Below are positions 1-11,193 of a stretch of DNA of 59,383 nt, in pieces. This stretch comes from Ectocarpus siliculosus (lineage: Eukaryota; Sar; Phaeophyceae; Ectocarpales; Ectocarpaceae), in the NCBI GenBank assembly GCA_000310025.1, contig FN649753.1, positions 418,820-478,202 on the forward strand, in the 5' to 3' direction. Each line of letters starts with the position of its first letter. The stretch's first letter is position 1. Under the pieces are notes generated by a model. It was not told the DNA's origin. It searched no databases and saw nothing but the letters and a program-made list of their open reading frames with translations. The position numbers were made by a program, and so were the translations under genes.

Positions 1-125
1 GGATGCTTGACCAATTTAATACAACGTGATGCGATCATCTCCTTTGCACGGAGCAAGGGTTCTCGACCCCGCACAACATGATGTACTCGACTACCATTAT
101 GGCCACAGCAAAAAAAGGACACGAA
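1..125 (+). repeat. Family A repeat, truncated copy
   Basis: This stretch matches the internal part of the full family A copies near 6420-6530, 13800-13900 (inverted) and 54450-54560. Shared landmarks are the GATGCTTGACC-type start, the GGGTTCTCGACCCCGCAC block and the CTCGAC..CCATTATGG block. Similarity stops near base 125. The copy may continue left of the window. Confidence 0.7.
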
Positions 126-187
126 AACCTCGGGCGTCCTTACGGTAGAGAGAGGCGCTGCGTAGTGGTGCTGTAACGCCGCAGGTG

Positions 188-343
188 TTCAGAAGCCGAA
201 ATCAAACCATTAGAGACTACTCAGCGCTGATTAACCAGTCAAATGCTTCGATTTCGGCTTCTGGAAGTACCCAGCGCAGCGCTTTGAAGACACAGCAAAA
301 CACGCTGACTAGTAATCTAGAGGTTTGATTTTGATTTCGGCTT
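188..343. repeat. Inverted-repeat cluster (foldback)
   Basis: The block AGAAGCCGAAATC occurs at about 190-202. Its reverse complement GATTTCGGCTTCT occurs at about 251-263, and a third related copy (GATTTCGGCTTTC) lies at about 332-344. The first two could form a hairpin with an imperfect stem of about 24 bp. It lies 3' of the last visible kinase exon, so it may be intronic. Confidence 0.5.
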
Positions 344-437
344 TCAGCAAGCGCCTGACACAGCGTTCTAAAAACTCAACAAGCAAACACACAAAAAAAC
401 ACGCCCCGCAGCACTACAACAACCCCCTGTATCATAC

Positions 438-3400
438 CTTCGCCCTCCCCCTGGCGTCGAATAGGATGTTCGACGACTTGAGGTCCCCGTGCACGAACGC
501 CTTGCTGTGCAAGAACGTCATCCCCTCGCAAATATCCCTCACGATCTGCCTCAAGACCCCTTCCTCCAATGGCCTCCTGAGCTTCCTGAGCTTCAGCAGC
601 AAGTCACCCCCGGGCATGAATTCCATCACCAGCACCATCTGGGAATCGGGGCAAGGTGCAAGAGCAAAAGGCTAAATAAAACACGCCACACAAGAGAGGA
701 CGGCCGCCGTCTGCTACAATACCAAGATGAGGTGTGCTTTGTTTTCCTCACGCACACTCGGATTTCCACCCAAGTTCGGTGCGTGCCCGTAAGCACACGG
801 CGATCGTTGGAAACTACACGGAGGTATGTGTCGAAAAGGGGAGGTCCAACGAACGACGAAATAGGGTACAAAAAGCAAGAGAAGATATTGTATATGGGAG
901 ATGGTCAACGGGAAAGGTGTTTACATTCCGATTTTCGTGGCGTGCTTCGATGGCGGACAACACAAAATTTGCCCACGATACGGGAGGAGGCACAACAAGA
1001 AAGATGGACCATGGAAGTGGGTTGATTCTCGTTTGATTCGAAGCACGGCCGAACAGACCCGGAGCATCCCATGAGAATCTCGATCGAATCCACACATCAC
1101 ACACATACGTACGCACCCGGTCCCTCGCGAGCGCGGTCACCCCCCCGTACGTGTGCACCGTGCGGGGCCCCCTGAGTCGCTTCATGTACTCCAGCTCCTG
1201 GCAGAGCGCCTGCCGCTGCCGCGCCTCCGCCCTGGCCAGAGCTGCGGATCTCTTCGCCTTCGCCACCACCGCCCTCCTCCTCGCCTTCTGGTCCGACGGC
1301 TCCACGATCCGCAGCCGCGGCAGCAGGTCCACGGCCCGGTCTCCGGCCATGCTGGGGCTCCGGTTGTCGTGGACGGCGGCGACGGCGACGGGCGGGACGG
1401 GCGCGCTGCCGCTGCTGATGTTGCCGTCGTTGACGCTGTTGTTGCAGCCGGTGTCGATGGAGGCGTCGTACTCGACGTCATCGTCCTCGTCGCCGTCGCC
1501 GTCATCGGCACGTGAGGCACCGTCCTCGTCGCCGCCGCAGCCGTGGTCGGCGGAGCCGCGGGGGAAGGTGACCACCTTCGCGGCGGCGTTGAGGCCGCCA
1601 GCGAGGTCAGCGAGGAAGACCGTGCCGAAACCGCCGAGCCCGAGCACCTCGTCCTCCACGATCTCGAGGGAGGAAGGGGGGATGTCCACCTCGTCCAGAA
1701 GAACCGTCTGTCGGTGTCTCCGCTTCCGCTCGGCCTTCGCAAGAATCACCTGCGGGCGATACAGGCGAAACATTCCCGCAACGCGTAAAAGAGTGGGGGT
1801 ACAATAACTCTAAGCAGTGTTCGTTCATCACGAGCGGTGGCTTGGACACACGCTGGTGGGTCATTTTTGGTTCTTTTTGCCTCCTGGGCTGAGCCTAGCG
1901 CGATGAGACAAGCATGGATTGTTTGTTCATCACGAGCGGTGGGTTGGAAACGCGCTGGGTGGGTTTTTGTTGGCTCTTTTTCGCAACTGGGCTGAGCCTA
2001 GCGCGATGAGACAACCATGGATTGTTCGATGATCACAAGCGGTGTGTGGACAGTTATACTCTTCTCTCGGTTCCGGGCTGGGCTTAACGCGATCCTACCG
2101 CTCGTACGTCAGGATGAGGAGGGGTTCGTTGCCACACGGGCAACAGCGAAATAAAAAAACAAGACCTGCGTTCGGGTTCTCGATCGTCGTATATCCGCAC
2201 AAACCAACCAAGCTGCCCCACGATGATTTCGAAACCCCTTCACAGCATCTAAGAACACTACTACCTTGCCATCCACAACACCCAATAAAAAGACTGTCCG
2301 TTCGAGATGATATTGTACGCCGTTTGCAGGCATGAGTGTGCATTGTTATTTCTAGCATCCACGGCACTGAGCGGCTGACCAATGAAAACACGTCAGTGCC
2401 AGCGGGTAAGCAAACTCAAGGTCATTGGAAGGGGCCCAAACTCGAAAAAAATCATTCTCACATGTGTGTGTATGTTTGGCCCCTACAGTAGACAAAACAT
2501 GCGCCCGGAAACCCTTCTGATCTGACAGCACTAGCCTGCCGGTGGTGTTGGTGTTGTTGTTGGTGACCTATCTCACCTCCGACGTTTTCCTTTGGCTCTC
2601 GGAGTTATCCTGCCGAGCGGACAGCTGTCGTTGTCGTGCGTTATTTGACAACACCATCGTTGTCATATTCAGCGCACGTAAAAAAAACACGGCGGGCAGC
2701 GAGGGAGGGGGGGGGGGGGGTACTCATGTAAACGCATGCCATCGTTGTTAAGACCGTTGACCCGCAAACGCCCCAAGAGACTTCGCACGATGGCGAATTC
2801 GGGTCGGTCGACATATACTGTATATCCCCGTACTTGTGGCCATGGCACAGCTGTTGTTGTTGCGTCGGGCAGCAGTGGCACCGCAAGACCGCTCAGACCT
2901 CAAAAGACATCTTGCGTCTTGTCTTGTCGAAGAACTGCTGTGCTTGAGGCCAGAAGGTAGCAGAGGCCAGGTGGTCCTATCTATCAACTCTCTGGGTTTG
3001 TCGTGAGATGCAACAAAAAATATACGCGCCCACAGAATTCAGCTACAGTGTGTGCGTATCGAACAAGAAGCTACCTGTCATGCCGTCGGTGGGAAAAAAT
3101 GGGAGAAAATTATTAACACACACGAAATCAAGGAGAAAAAAGGCAAGAGAAAAAAAAGAACGCAAAAAAAGAGGCAGAAAAAGGATCAAGCGTGTACCTG
3201 CCATGGCGTCGGTCACAAGACAATCGGGGGAAGGCATCAAGACGCAGAGGGGAAAAAAAAAACACGATAATAGTATAGCAAAGGTTTGCTCTCACAAGGC
3301 GTTCGGCTGACAGGATCGCTTCGTCGGCTTCCTTCTGGCGCCGTCGGAACATGGTCGAGAAGAACACCTCCGACACGACGTGCTTGTTCTTGTACGAGTG

Positions 3401-5688
3401 CACGATCTCCACCATGCACGCAACGGGCTCCCGCACCGCCCCGAGAGCGACGCGTATTGCATCGGTGTCCTGCTCCGTCGCCTGCAGAATATTTGATCGG
3501 ACGTGTGTAGTTTATGCATACATAGCCGGCAATAAAAATGAGCAATAAAAAGTTTAGAAACAAAGGCGAAACATGTGCAGCATGCATGAACCTGGGATTT
3601 TGCGTTGATGCCGTGCTCCGTCGACTGTAGAACTTGGTCGGACGTATGCATCCACAAAGATGACAAAAAACAAGCAAAAAAAAAGGTGGGAGACAAAGGA
3701 GAAACACATGGCCCTAAATAGGATTCTCCGCGGCCTGCAGAATTTATCGGACACATGTACATAGCCGACAAACACACAAAAAAAAACCTTCGAATTAGTC
3801 CTAGTACACAACGGAGAAACATACAACCCTCGGCTTATGATACCCTTACAAAAACCCTAGGCTTGTGAACATTCGGAGGTACAAGCGCCTAGAGACAAGA
3901 CCGGCCAAGGTGGTGGAGGACAACAAAAACAACAACAGGAAATCAGTTGAAATAACTCCTCCCCCCCCCCCCCCCTGCTCCTACTTTCACCAGTTCTCCA
4001 CCAACAACCCCCCCCGTCCCCCCTCCGCCTCTCACCTTTCCGAGCACCGCCAGGGCCCGCTCCAGAGTCAGCACCACCGACCGGCACCACCGGACCCTGC
4101 GCCGCTTATCCTTAGGGTCGCCCTTGTGGCTCGCGGCTGCCAGCCTGGCGAGCCCGGCGACCACGCCGGACACTTCCCGCGCTCCCGGCACGAACGTCTC
4201 CAGCGGGGAGAGAGACTGCGCCCCCGCAACGGCTCCCTCCGCCGCCTGGAGCACGGAAGACGCGGCGATGGAGGACGAGGAGGAGGAGGTGAAGCGGCCG
4301 GCCGTACGCCTGGCTCGGGCCTGGGGGTCGTCTCCCAGCGACCGGCGCCGGGGAAGGGGAGGGTTCTTGCCGTTGTTGTCGCGCGCGCGCGGGAAGTCGG
4401 GCGCGGACGACCGTCGTAACGCCTCCGCGGCGTCGGCCGCTTCACTGCCGTTCCCTAGCGGCCCGACCCCTTCCATGCCCACGGGCTGCGGGTACGTCCC
4501 GTTGCCGTTGCTCCGGTCGCCGAGGCTGTCGCTGAAGGCGCCGGTCGTAGCCGTGCTGAAGTCCGCTCCTCCGGCAACAACACCTTCGTTGTGCTGGTCG
4601 TGCTCGGTTGTTGTCGGTTCGTCCCCGCCGTCGAGGCCTTCGCTCCTTCCGCCACCGCCCGCCGGCGTCGTAGCTACCGCCTTCCGCGGGGAAACCCCGA
4701 CCCGGCAACCGGCACCGCCCCCAATGCCGCTGTTGTCGCGAGCATCGCCGCCCACGCAGAAACCCGTGCCCCCGCCCTCCTTCACCTCCGCCCCGTAGTC
4801 GTCCTCGTCCATGTCGCCGGCAGCGCTAGGGCTCGCCGTAGCCGCCGCCACCGCCGCCACCGCCGCCACCGCCGCCGTCGACGTCCCGTGTCCCAGCTCC
4901 CCCTTAGGGGGAACCCGGAAAGCGTACAGAGGGTTCGCAAAGCGCGGGCCCATCCTGCTCCCGCCGAGTGTTGTGGCTCTGCTGCCGTCGGTACCGTAGC
5001 CGCATTCGCCGCCTTCGCCTCCTCCTCCTCCTCCTCCTCCTCCGCCTCCGCCACCGTTACCGCGGTCACCGTTGCCGCCGCCGTCACCGCCGCCGCCGCC
5101 GCCGCCGCCTTGTTCCAAGTCGAACTCCCGCTTACGTTCGGAGGCGTTCCAGGCGGTGCTCCCCTCAAACGGTGCCGCCATGAGGGCGAGCGAGACCGAC
5201 CGCGAGGCATTGGCAGAAGAGAGGGAGGAGGAAGGCGGGATCACCTCCCGCTCGTTGTAGCGCCCGCCACCTGCGCCGGCGCCGGCGCCCCCGCTACCGT
5301 TGCCGCTGCCGCCGCCGCTGCCGCCGCCACCGCCACCGCCGACGCGCATGCCGCTGCTGGCCCTCTTCCTCCACGTGGCGATCGTGCTGCTGCCGCCGCC
5401 GATGCCGCCGCCGGTGGCGTTCCCACTCCTTCGTTTTCTTTTCCTCCGATCCCGCTTGGTGTTCTTCTTGCGCAGACAAATACAGCAGCACGGCCCCGCC
5501 GCGCGACAAAAGCGGCGACTCCGAACGCGATGGCAACCACAGTTAGCGACGATTTCCCCCCCCCCGGATGATTCTTCCTCCTCCCCGCCCGCTGCCGTCG
5601 CCGAAGACGCCGCCGATGCGGTAGAAGGGGCTATCGTTGCACCTCGCTGGTGGCGGAGGGGGCGCCGCCGAGTTTGTGGACGCACTCG
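438..5688 (-). CDS. TKL-type protein kinase with MLKL-NTD-like helical region (partial, spliced)
   Basis: Predicted Ser/Thr protein kinase. Exons on the minus strand are 5688-4036, 3481-3296, 1749-1117 and 638-438, all joined in phase 0, giving 891 residues. Exon 1 is Gly/Ser/Ala-rich low complexity with a Cys cluster (CCCIC) beside a basic stretch. Its last 56 residues and exon 2 form amphipathic helices resembling the MLKL/plant MCAfunc N-terminal bundle. Exon 3 holds the glycine loop (LGLGGFGTV), the AAKVV lysine, an acidic and basic insertion of about 110 residues, and the alpha-C glutamate (QELEYM). Exon 4 holds the hinge (VLVMEFMPGGD) and the catalytic loop HGDLKSSN, so it is a non-RD type. 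Exon 4 ends AAG|GTATGA before the DFG segment; the remaining exons must lie to the left. No ATG opens exon 1 and a strong acceptor (poly-C, CACACAG) precedes it, so an upstream exon exists. The kinase call is secure; the helical-domain call is inference. Confidence 0.8.
1820..2095. repeat. Tandem repeat of about 102 bp, two copies and a partial third
   Basis: Copies begin near 1821, 1923 and 2026 with the pattern TTCATCACGAGCGGTGG (third copy diverged). Copies one and two also share GGGCTGAGCCTAGCGCGATG. The array sits in the kinase intron between exons 3296 and 1749. Confidence 0.75.
2715..2765 (+). repeat. Isolated family A end tag
   Basis: A G-run is followed by GTACTCATGTAAACGCATGCC and a degenerate version of the adjoining family A end sequence (AAGACCGTTGACC). 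The rest of the element is absent. It lies in a kinase intron. The same subtype (GTAAACGCATGCC) is seen inverted near 32590 and 58750. Confidence 0.6.
3482..3745 (-). repeat. Tandemly duplicated 3' splice-site region upstream of kinase exon 2
   Basis: Three diverged copies of a block of 110-143 bp lie just upstream of exon 2. Each, read on the minus strand, carries an acceptor-like T(A/G)CAG followed by a G(A/C)CG(A/C)GGAG-like exon start: at 3482-3487 (used), about 3625-3630 and about 3735-3740. Each is preceded by a CCGATxxAATTCT-like segment and an A-rich stretch. Only the most downstream acceptor keeps a reading frame. Confidence 0.55.
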
Positions 5689-5926
5689 CTGTGTGTAGGG
5701 GGGGGGGGGGTTGCGAGGAGGATACAAATCAAACAGCGGTGACAGGTTAGGAGAGCGTGGAAAACGATCGGGATGTCATCCTCAAAAGCTCTCGCTCGCG
5801 ATACTGCTGCTCAGCCCAAAGCGGTTCCCTTGGAAAATCGCCCAGTTGAGGGCCGCAACAGCTCTACGTAGAGCGCTGAACGGATCATCCCCACCCCCCC
5901 CCGCCGTCCTGTCTCAGTTGTCTCAC

Positions 5927-6005
5927 CATGGCAAACGAACGCCAACACCAGAAGCAACGCCCAGGGCGAGTGCGATTCGAGCCCATGCATCGACGGCTTT
6001 TCCAT
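5927..6005 (-). CDS. Candidate signal-peptide exon upstream of the kinase
   Basis: An ATG at 6005 opens 26 codons with a hydrophobic core (WALLLVLAFVC), ending CATG|GTGAGA, a strong donor in phase 1. It lies about 240 bp upstream of the acceptor of the long kinase exon. Joined there, it enters a frame that reads 40-odd plausible residues (including CNDSPFYRIGGVFG) and stops just after a run of ten G. The long kinase frame is a different one. It may be the true 5' exon with a homopolymer-length error, part of a separate transcript, or chance. Confidence 0.35.
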
Positions 6006-6109
6006 ACGCCAGCTTCTGATTGGTGGAACGTGACCTCCCCAGCACTCGAAGACACCTACAATATGCAATAGCGGGTGGGATATGAGCATCAGCAATGGGG
6101 CAGGGATGG

Positions 6110-6740
6110 GGTGGGGTGGGGGGGGGGGGGTGTACTCATAGTCGTGCATGCCGTAGTCGTTAGACCATTGACCTCGCATCCCCACAAAGCCGGGACGGAG
6201 CACGCCGGGTTCTCACCGGACCAAGCTCTCACATCACCAAGCGCGAAGCGCCGTGAGGTATTCGGCGAGTCGCATGAAGGGTGAGCTGCATCCTGCTAAG
6301 GGTGTTCGGCATCTTGTGCTTACTTCCTTGCGTACGAATGACAGCTGCGTATGACTTAATTGATTTTCTGGTGCTTTCACTTCCAGAGACAGTTGATAAG
6401 CACTGTGTAACTGCCTCGAGGATGCTTGACCATTTTAATACAACGTGGTGCGATCATCCCCCTTGCGCGGAGTGAGGGTTCTCGAACCCGCACAACATGA
6501 TCTACTCGACCACCATTATGGTTACCGCCAAAAAAAAAACAGAGGTAAAAACAAAACGGTACCCTGGTTGCCGAGTTCACGAAGTGAATTGGCTTGTTTT
6601 ACAACGTCGTTGCCAAGCGATGAAAACCCAATCCCGATGGCAAACACCGAGGGGGGGGCTTGTTTTACAATGTCGTTGCCAAGCGACGAAAACCCAACCC
6701 CGATGGCAAACACCGGGGGTGGGGTGGGGGGGGGGGTCTA
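6110..6740 (+). mobile_element. Family A dispersed repeat, full copy
   Basis: A stretch of about 630 bp bounded on both sides by G-rich runs. It begins TGTACTCATAGTCGTGCATGCC, passes through conserved blocks (GCACGCCGGGTTCTCACCGG; GCGCGAAGCGCCGTGAGG; GGTGCTTTCACTTCC; GGGTTCTCGAACCCGC) and ends in two copies of a 66-bp unit (from 6593 and 6659). No open frame for a transposase or reverse transcriptase is visible, so it is non-autonomous or simply a repeat. Similar copies: 13505-14215 (inverted) and 54145-54785. Confidence 0.7.
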
Positions 6741-7270
6741 AGGAGCGCGCGGCTGTGTATGCGAATCTTAACAGCAGGTCTTTTGTACGGGTTTTTGCTA
6801 TTGCTGCTTCTGCTACAGCTGCCACTTCAGCAGCAGCAGTTGGGGTTATGGTTGTTCTTGTTTCATGAAAATTAAACCAGATGGTACCGAGGTGTCGGGA
6901 CAAACGCCTTCTGACCCAAGTGATCAGCACCTTGGTGATACAAAAGGGGGGTCCCTGTTTAACCGGTATACCAGTATGCACCCAGAAAATTCACCAGCAC
7001 TGATACCGGGCCGGCACTATTCGAAGTGCTGACAATGACTTGGAACTTCAGTCAGTGCCCGCCGAAGACACGGCATTATTCCGGGCATTGGTACCATCCA
7101 ACCGGCTTGCTCCTTGACGAAACACTACAGCGGCAGCAGCTACCGCTTGGAGGAGGAGCAATGCATGCTGCTGCGCGCTGATCACAGCAGCCGCAGCGGC
7201 AGCATCGACAAACCGGACAGCGTGTTTGGTCTCACCCACAGAGCCGTCGAAGCAACCACACACATCGGCC

Positions 7271-7318
7271 TCTCTCTCTCTCTCTCTTTCTCCCTCTCCC
7301 TCTCTCTCTCTTTCTCTG
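7271..7318. repeat. CT/GA microsatellite
   Basis: Nearly pure TC dinucleotide repeat with a few TTTC and CCTC interruptions. It lies in the gene-free stretch. Confidence 0.95.
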
Positions 7319-10300
7319 CATTTTGGTGGAATTGATGATGCCCCAAGGCGCGCGGGCGTCACTGCATCACAACCCTTTTCAACAGCTTCTGGACTTACTT
7401 TTTCCGGCAGGAAGGGAGGGGAATTGGCTGGAATTATTTTGCCCCAACCATTCCCCCAAGCCACCCGAGCTTTCCCCGGCCGTGTGGTTGAGATTTTCTT
7501 GCAACTGGTTTGACAACTGCTGTTGTGGGGCCAGATTCCCAGAAAGAAGCAGAATGGCCCACAAGGGTCTAGCATGTTCTTTGTTTCCTGTGGATTACTT
7601 ACTATAGGCAAGCATTTTCTGAGGAATATATTTCCATGTCCGCCATGAGCCGGAAATACTTCCGTTGCCTCCGTACCGTGGTGCACACTGCTGTGATGAA
7701 TGGGACGGGTTTAAGCCAACCCCTCACACACAAAGAGCAGAGGCTCATGCTCTACAGTAGTCGCGTTGGGAATGTGGCGCCGCACTATCCCTCTGGCCAC
7801 TGCAGTCGTGTTCATGGATGAACCAGAGCGAGGATTGTACGGGAGGGGGAGGGGGGTGGTGGTCCGTACAAATCATAATGGAGGCAAAAAGGATGATACT
7901 GACAATTAACGAACAAGAACAACGTAAAGGCACGTTGTACTGGTTTGAATGTCTGCAACCTACACACCCTTTTGCCTCCCGTACAATAGCTCAACTTTGC
8001 GAAAGAATAACGCCGTCTCTGTGCAAACATATCCAACGGCACAAATAGCCTGTGTGGGTCATGACTCTGTACGTACGGAGGTCTACGCGTGCTTTTGAAT
8101 GTGTGGACATAGTAACGCCAACCTTCGGAGATGGCTAAGACTGCCGCTAAATAGGGGCGCTGGGGAGAGAAAATCCTACTTCCAGCTGTCAAGAATAGTC
8201 CACCAACCGCACATGCGTGATCTAACGCTACACACACGGGATCAAAGCCGCTTGTTCGGTGTAGTCTGCCAACAGGATAATAATTCCGTTCCAATGAAAG
8301 TGCGGTATAGCGTGGCGCGTGGACTACACAAGGGACAATGCCATACATGTTCGCGGGAGGGAGGTGTGCTCCGTATGATAGTCCTTGGAATCTTCCAAAA
8401 AAGGAGAATACTCAGATACTTCCGTGCGGGTATGCATATCTATATGTTATAGGGTATCCACTATGGATTGACGCGGAATTTTGACCTTTGAGGATTGACG
8501 CCAACATAAAGTGACGGTTGAGGGTTTTGACGGGAAAAAATTCGCACCGCGTGTGCCCGTTGACACGTGAGAGGTGCAAAAAAAAAAAATGGTGGAGGTA
8601 GAGTTCAAGGTTGGTTCGGGCTGCCACCCAGGGTCGACATTCCGAAGCGAAGACTCACACCCCCAGGCTCCCAGGAGACTAGGTGTACCCCTTCGCCTCA
8701 TCCCGCCGACCTTCCCTCCTTTGCCGCGGCGACTTTTCCCAGGCGTCAAACTGCGACTTCCCAGGCGTCAAACTGCCGTTCGTTGCTGATGAGTAAGGCA
8801 GCTGCTCGCTGCACTGCTGTGTATATACCGATGTCACTGCGGCAGCAGAGCACCGAACCCCGTGAGGGGGCGGGCGAAATGCACCTACTGACTGGCAAAG
8901 TCCGTGTACCCTCCCTTACTCCTCTCCATGTGCTCCCTTCGAGGGCGAGACTCCCCCAATCACTCCCCTGCCTATGCCCCTTTTTGCTGCTGAAAGCCCG
9001 TGCGCAATCGCGACGGCGCATCTACCGAACGCGCGCGCCGAACACGCGCGTCTGGCCACTTGGCCGCCGTGAGAACTGCCGAGACGCGTGGGTGCAGGAC
9101 CGCTTGGAGCAATCAGTATAGGCATGGCCAATGTGTTCGCTGCTGACCGCGCACAGCAGACCGCAGCAGAGCAAGCGTGTGTGAGCCACAGCAGTCTGGC
9201 GATGTTTGAAGCGTCAATCTTTTCGCGTCGGTTTAAGTTTGGGTGAAATTTAATTTTGACGCTTCCTCACAAAAATTTCGCCGTCAGAGTTTGCCCCCAA
9301 AAAAGCGGCGCAACCTCTTCACGTCAAAACTTCCTGAAATGTCAATATTTCACGTCATTTCAACAACACGTGGATTCCCTCTGTTATAAACGGGTCCTCG
9401 CGCGGGCGGCCAGAGAATTCAAGACTTCATTAGAAAGTTGTCGTTCTTGGTCGTCTTCGCTTTAAGAACCGTTCCGGCCTCAGCTCAGTACCCTCTTAAT
9501 GTCCGCAGCGTATGGTCCAACTGACGCGGGCGCTTTCCGTGGTCACAGCCAACTACCCAAAAAGGGGGTAAACCTTTCTTGCATACATACTTCGAAGTCA
9601 TAAGCATAAAAATGGACCCAGAAGAACCAAGACGGAAAGAAGGGGCCGATATGGTACCCCTATCTTGTGAAGACAAGCAGACAGCCGTCGCAATGTGTAC
9701 TGCTGTGAACCAACAACAGCAGTGCTCATCCCACCACCGGTGTGTGTGTGTTGTGCACACACGAGCGCTCCAACTACTCCAACTACGGTAGACCTGACAA
9801 CAACACCACCTGGCGTTGCTACTGCTGTGTCTCCCTATTGTACAGCAGTTCCGACTATACTCATACGCAAGTCATCAGGCAGGGCAAGATTTCTCTTCCC
9901 GCTGGGGTGGCGTGGATATCAGCCTCTTTATACACTAGTAAGAATACAATCATTATCATTTATGTCATCATCCGGGGGGGTTTATTGGTGGGCGCGTTGC
10001 TGCTGACTGCTGACGCAGCTGGTGTTGGTTGTGGCATTGTCTCCGCCTTCGAAACCCGGTTCGAGCTCAAAGGTCCCTTCGTCCGTACATACCAACCGCC
10101 GTGTGTCTACGTAACTAGGGAGAAGATGGCTTGGAGGGTCGATTGTCAAAAAAGAACGTGTGTATTCTGTATTCGTCCCATGTGCGCGCAGCGCATATTT
10201 AGGCATCATAAAGCATAGAATACGTACGCGTTGAGAGGTGATGAAAAGTTCAAATCGGGGGACAGAATCTTAATTTTCGCCTCTCCTTCCTTGCGTCTTA

Positions 10301-11152
10301 AAAAAAGAACTGAACAACTGGACATGATGATTCCACGAGGAGACTAAATAGAAGCGCTACTGAAAGCAAAGCAACCGCTGCAACTCAAGGGAGGGAGTAC
10401 CACAGCAGTGAACCAAAACTAAACCCGAGACGCTATGCCGCCAAACAAACCCGGTACATGCAGCATGCGAGCCGCCGGCCGGCGGGGAGCGCACCATCAT
10501 CGGCCATTGTTTTCATTGTTTTGCCGGACCAACCAACATTTTTTTTTCGGTCAACTCTTTCAACTTCTAATTTAAATAAACGCTTTTTGGTGAACGCGCT
10601 TTGACTTGGACGAGTTGGGCCTTTCAAAGTTGTGTACCGTACCAAACATCATCATTATACTTGCCCAGCTCACGCCAGACAGTAGCAGGGCGATAGGTCC
10701 TTGGAGAGTGTACATATCCACGCCTCCCTACAATGCCGTTTGGTATCTCGCGTGTCCACTCACACGCCAGTGCCGTTGGGCGCGTAGGGAGAGGAAATGG
10801 ATGGGAAAGCAGATTATTTTTTTACCTTGAGAACGACTGCAAGGCTTGTTTCGTGGTCTGAACGGACGGTTCAAAAAAACTTCGCTTTTCTCTCCCTGTG
10901 TCCGCCTCGGGGCGTTGGCTTCTTGCCTCTGCCTGAGGCCGCGGCCAAGGAATGGAAAGCATCGTCGAATCGAATGCGGCTGATATTGTGTACTCACCAG
11001 GAGGCAAAGAGAAGCGAGAGGGAGATAAAAAACGAACATTCGCAGGTGCTTGGTCGTGGGGGCGGCAACGGGCACGCGTCATATTTGCTCTTGCTTTCTT
11101 TTACAAAAAGAAGCGCGGGCTTTCACACACGAGAAACTCGTGCAAACATGCC

Positions 11153-11193
11153 TACTGCTGTAGCAAAGAGAAGCAAGGCCCGCTACAGCAGTA
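11153..11193. repeat. Hairpin made of two facing TACTGCTGTA motifs
   Basis: TACTGCTGTA at 11153-11162 faces its exact reverse complement TACAGCAGTA at 11184-11193 across a 21-base spacer. The same 10-mer recurs through the window. Confidence 0.7.

Noticed and set aside
4068-5571. Several long plus-strand frames opposite the first kinase exon
   Set aside because: GC-rich Gly/Ala/Ser coding sequence leaves all six frames open. Only the minus frame connects in phase to the kinase exons.
6497-6868. Open frames across family A copies (also 13271-13795 and 54462-54789)
   Set aside because: They are not conserved in frame between the copies and follow the minisatellite periodicity; no transposase or polymerase motif is present.
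7048-7686. Minus-strand frame of 212 codons
   Set aside because: It crosses the CT microsatellite (Arg-Glu run) and shows no domain or splice borders.
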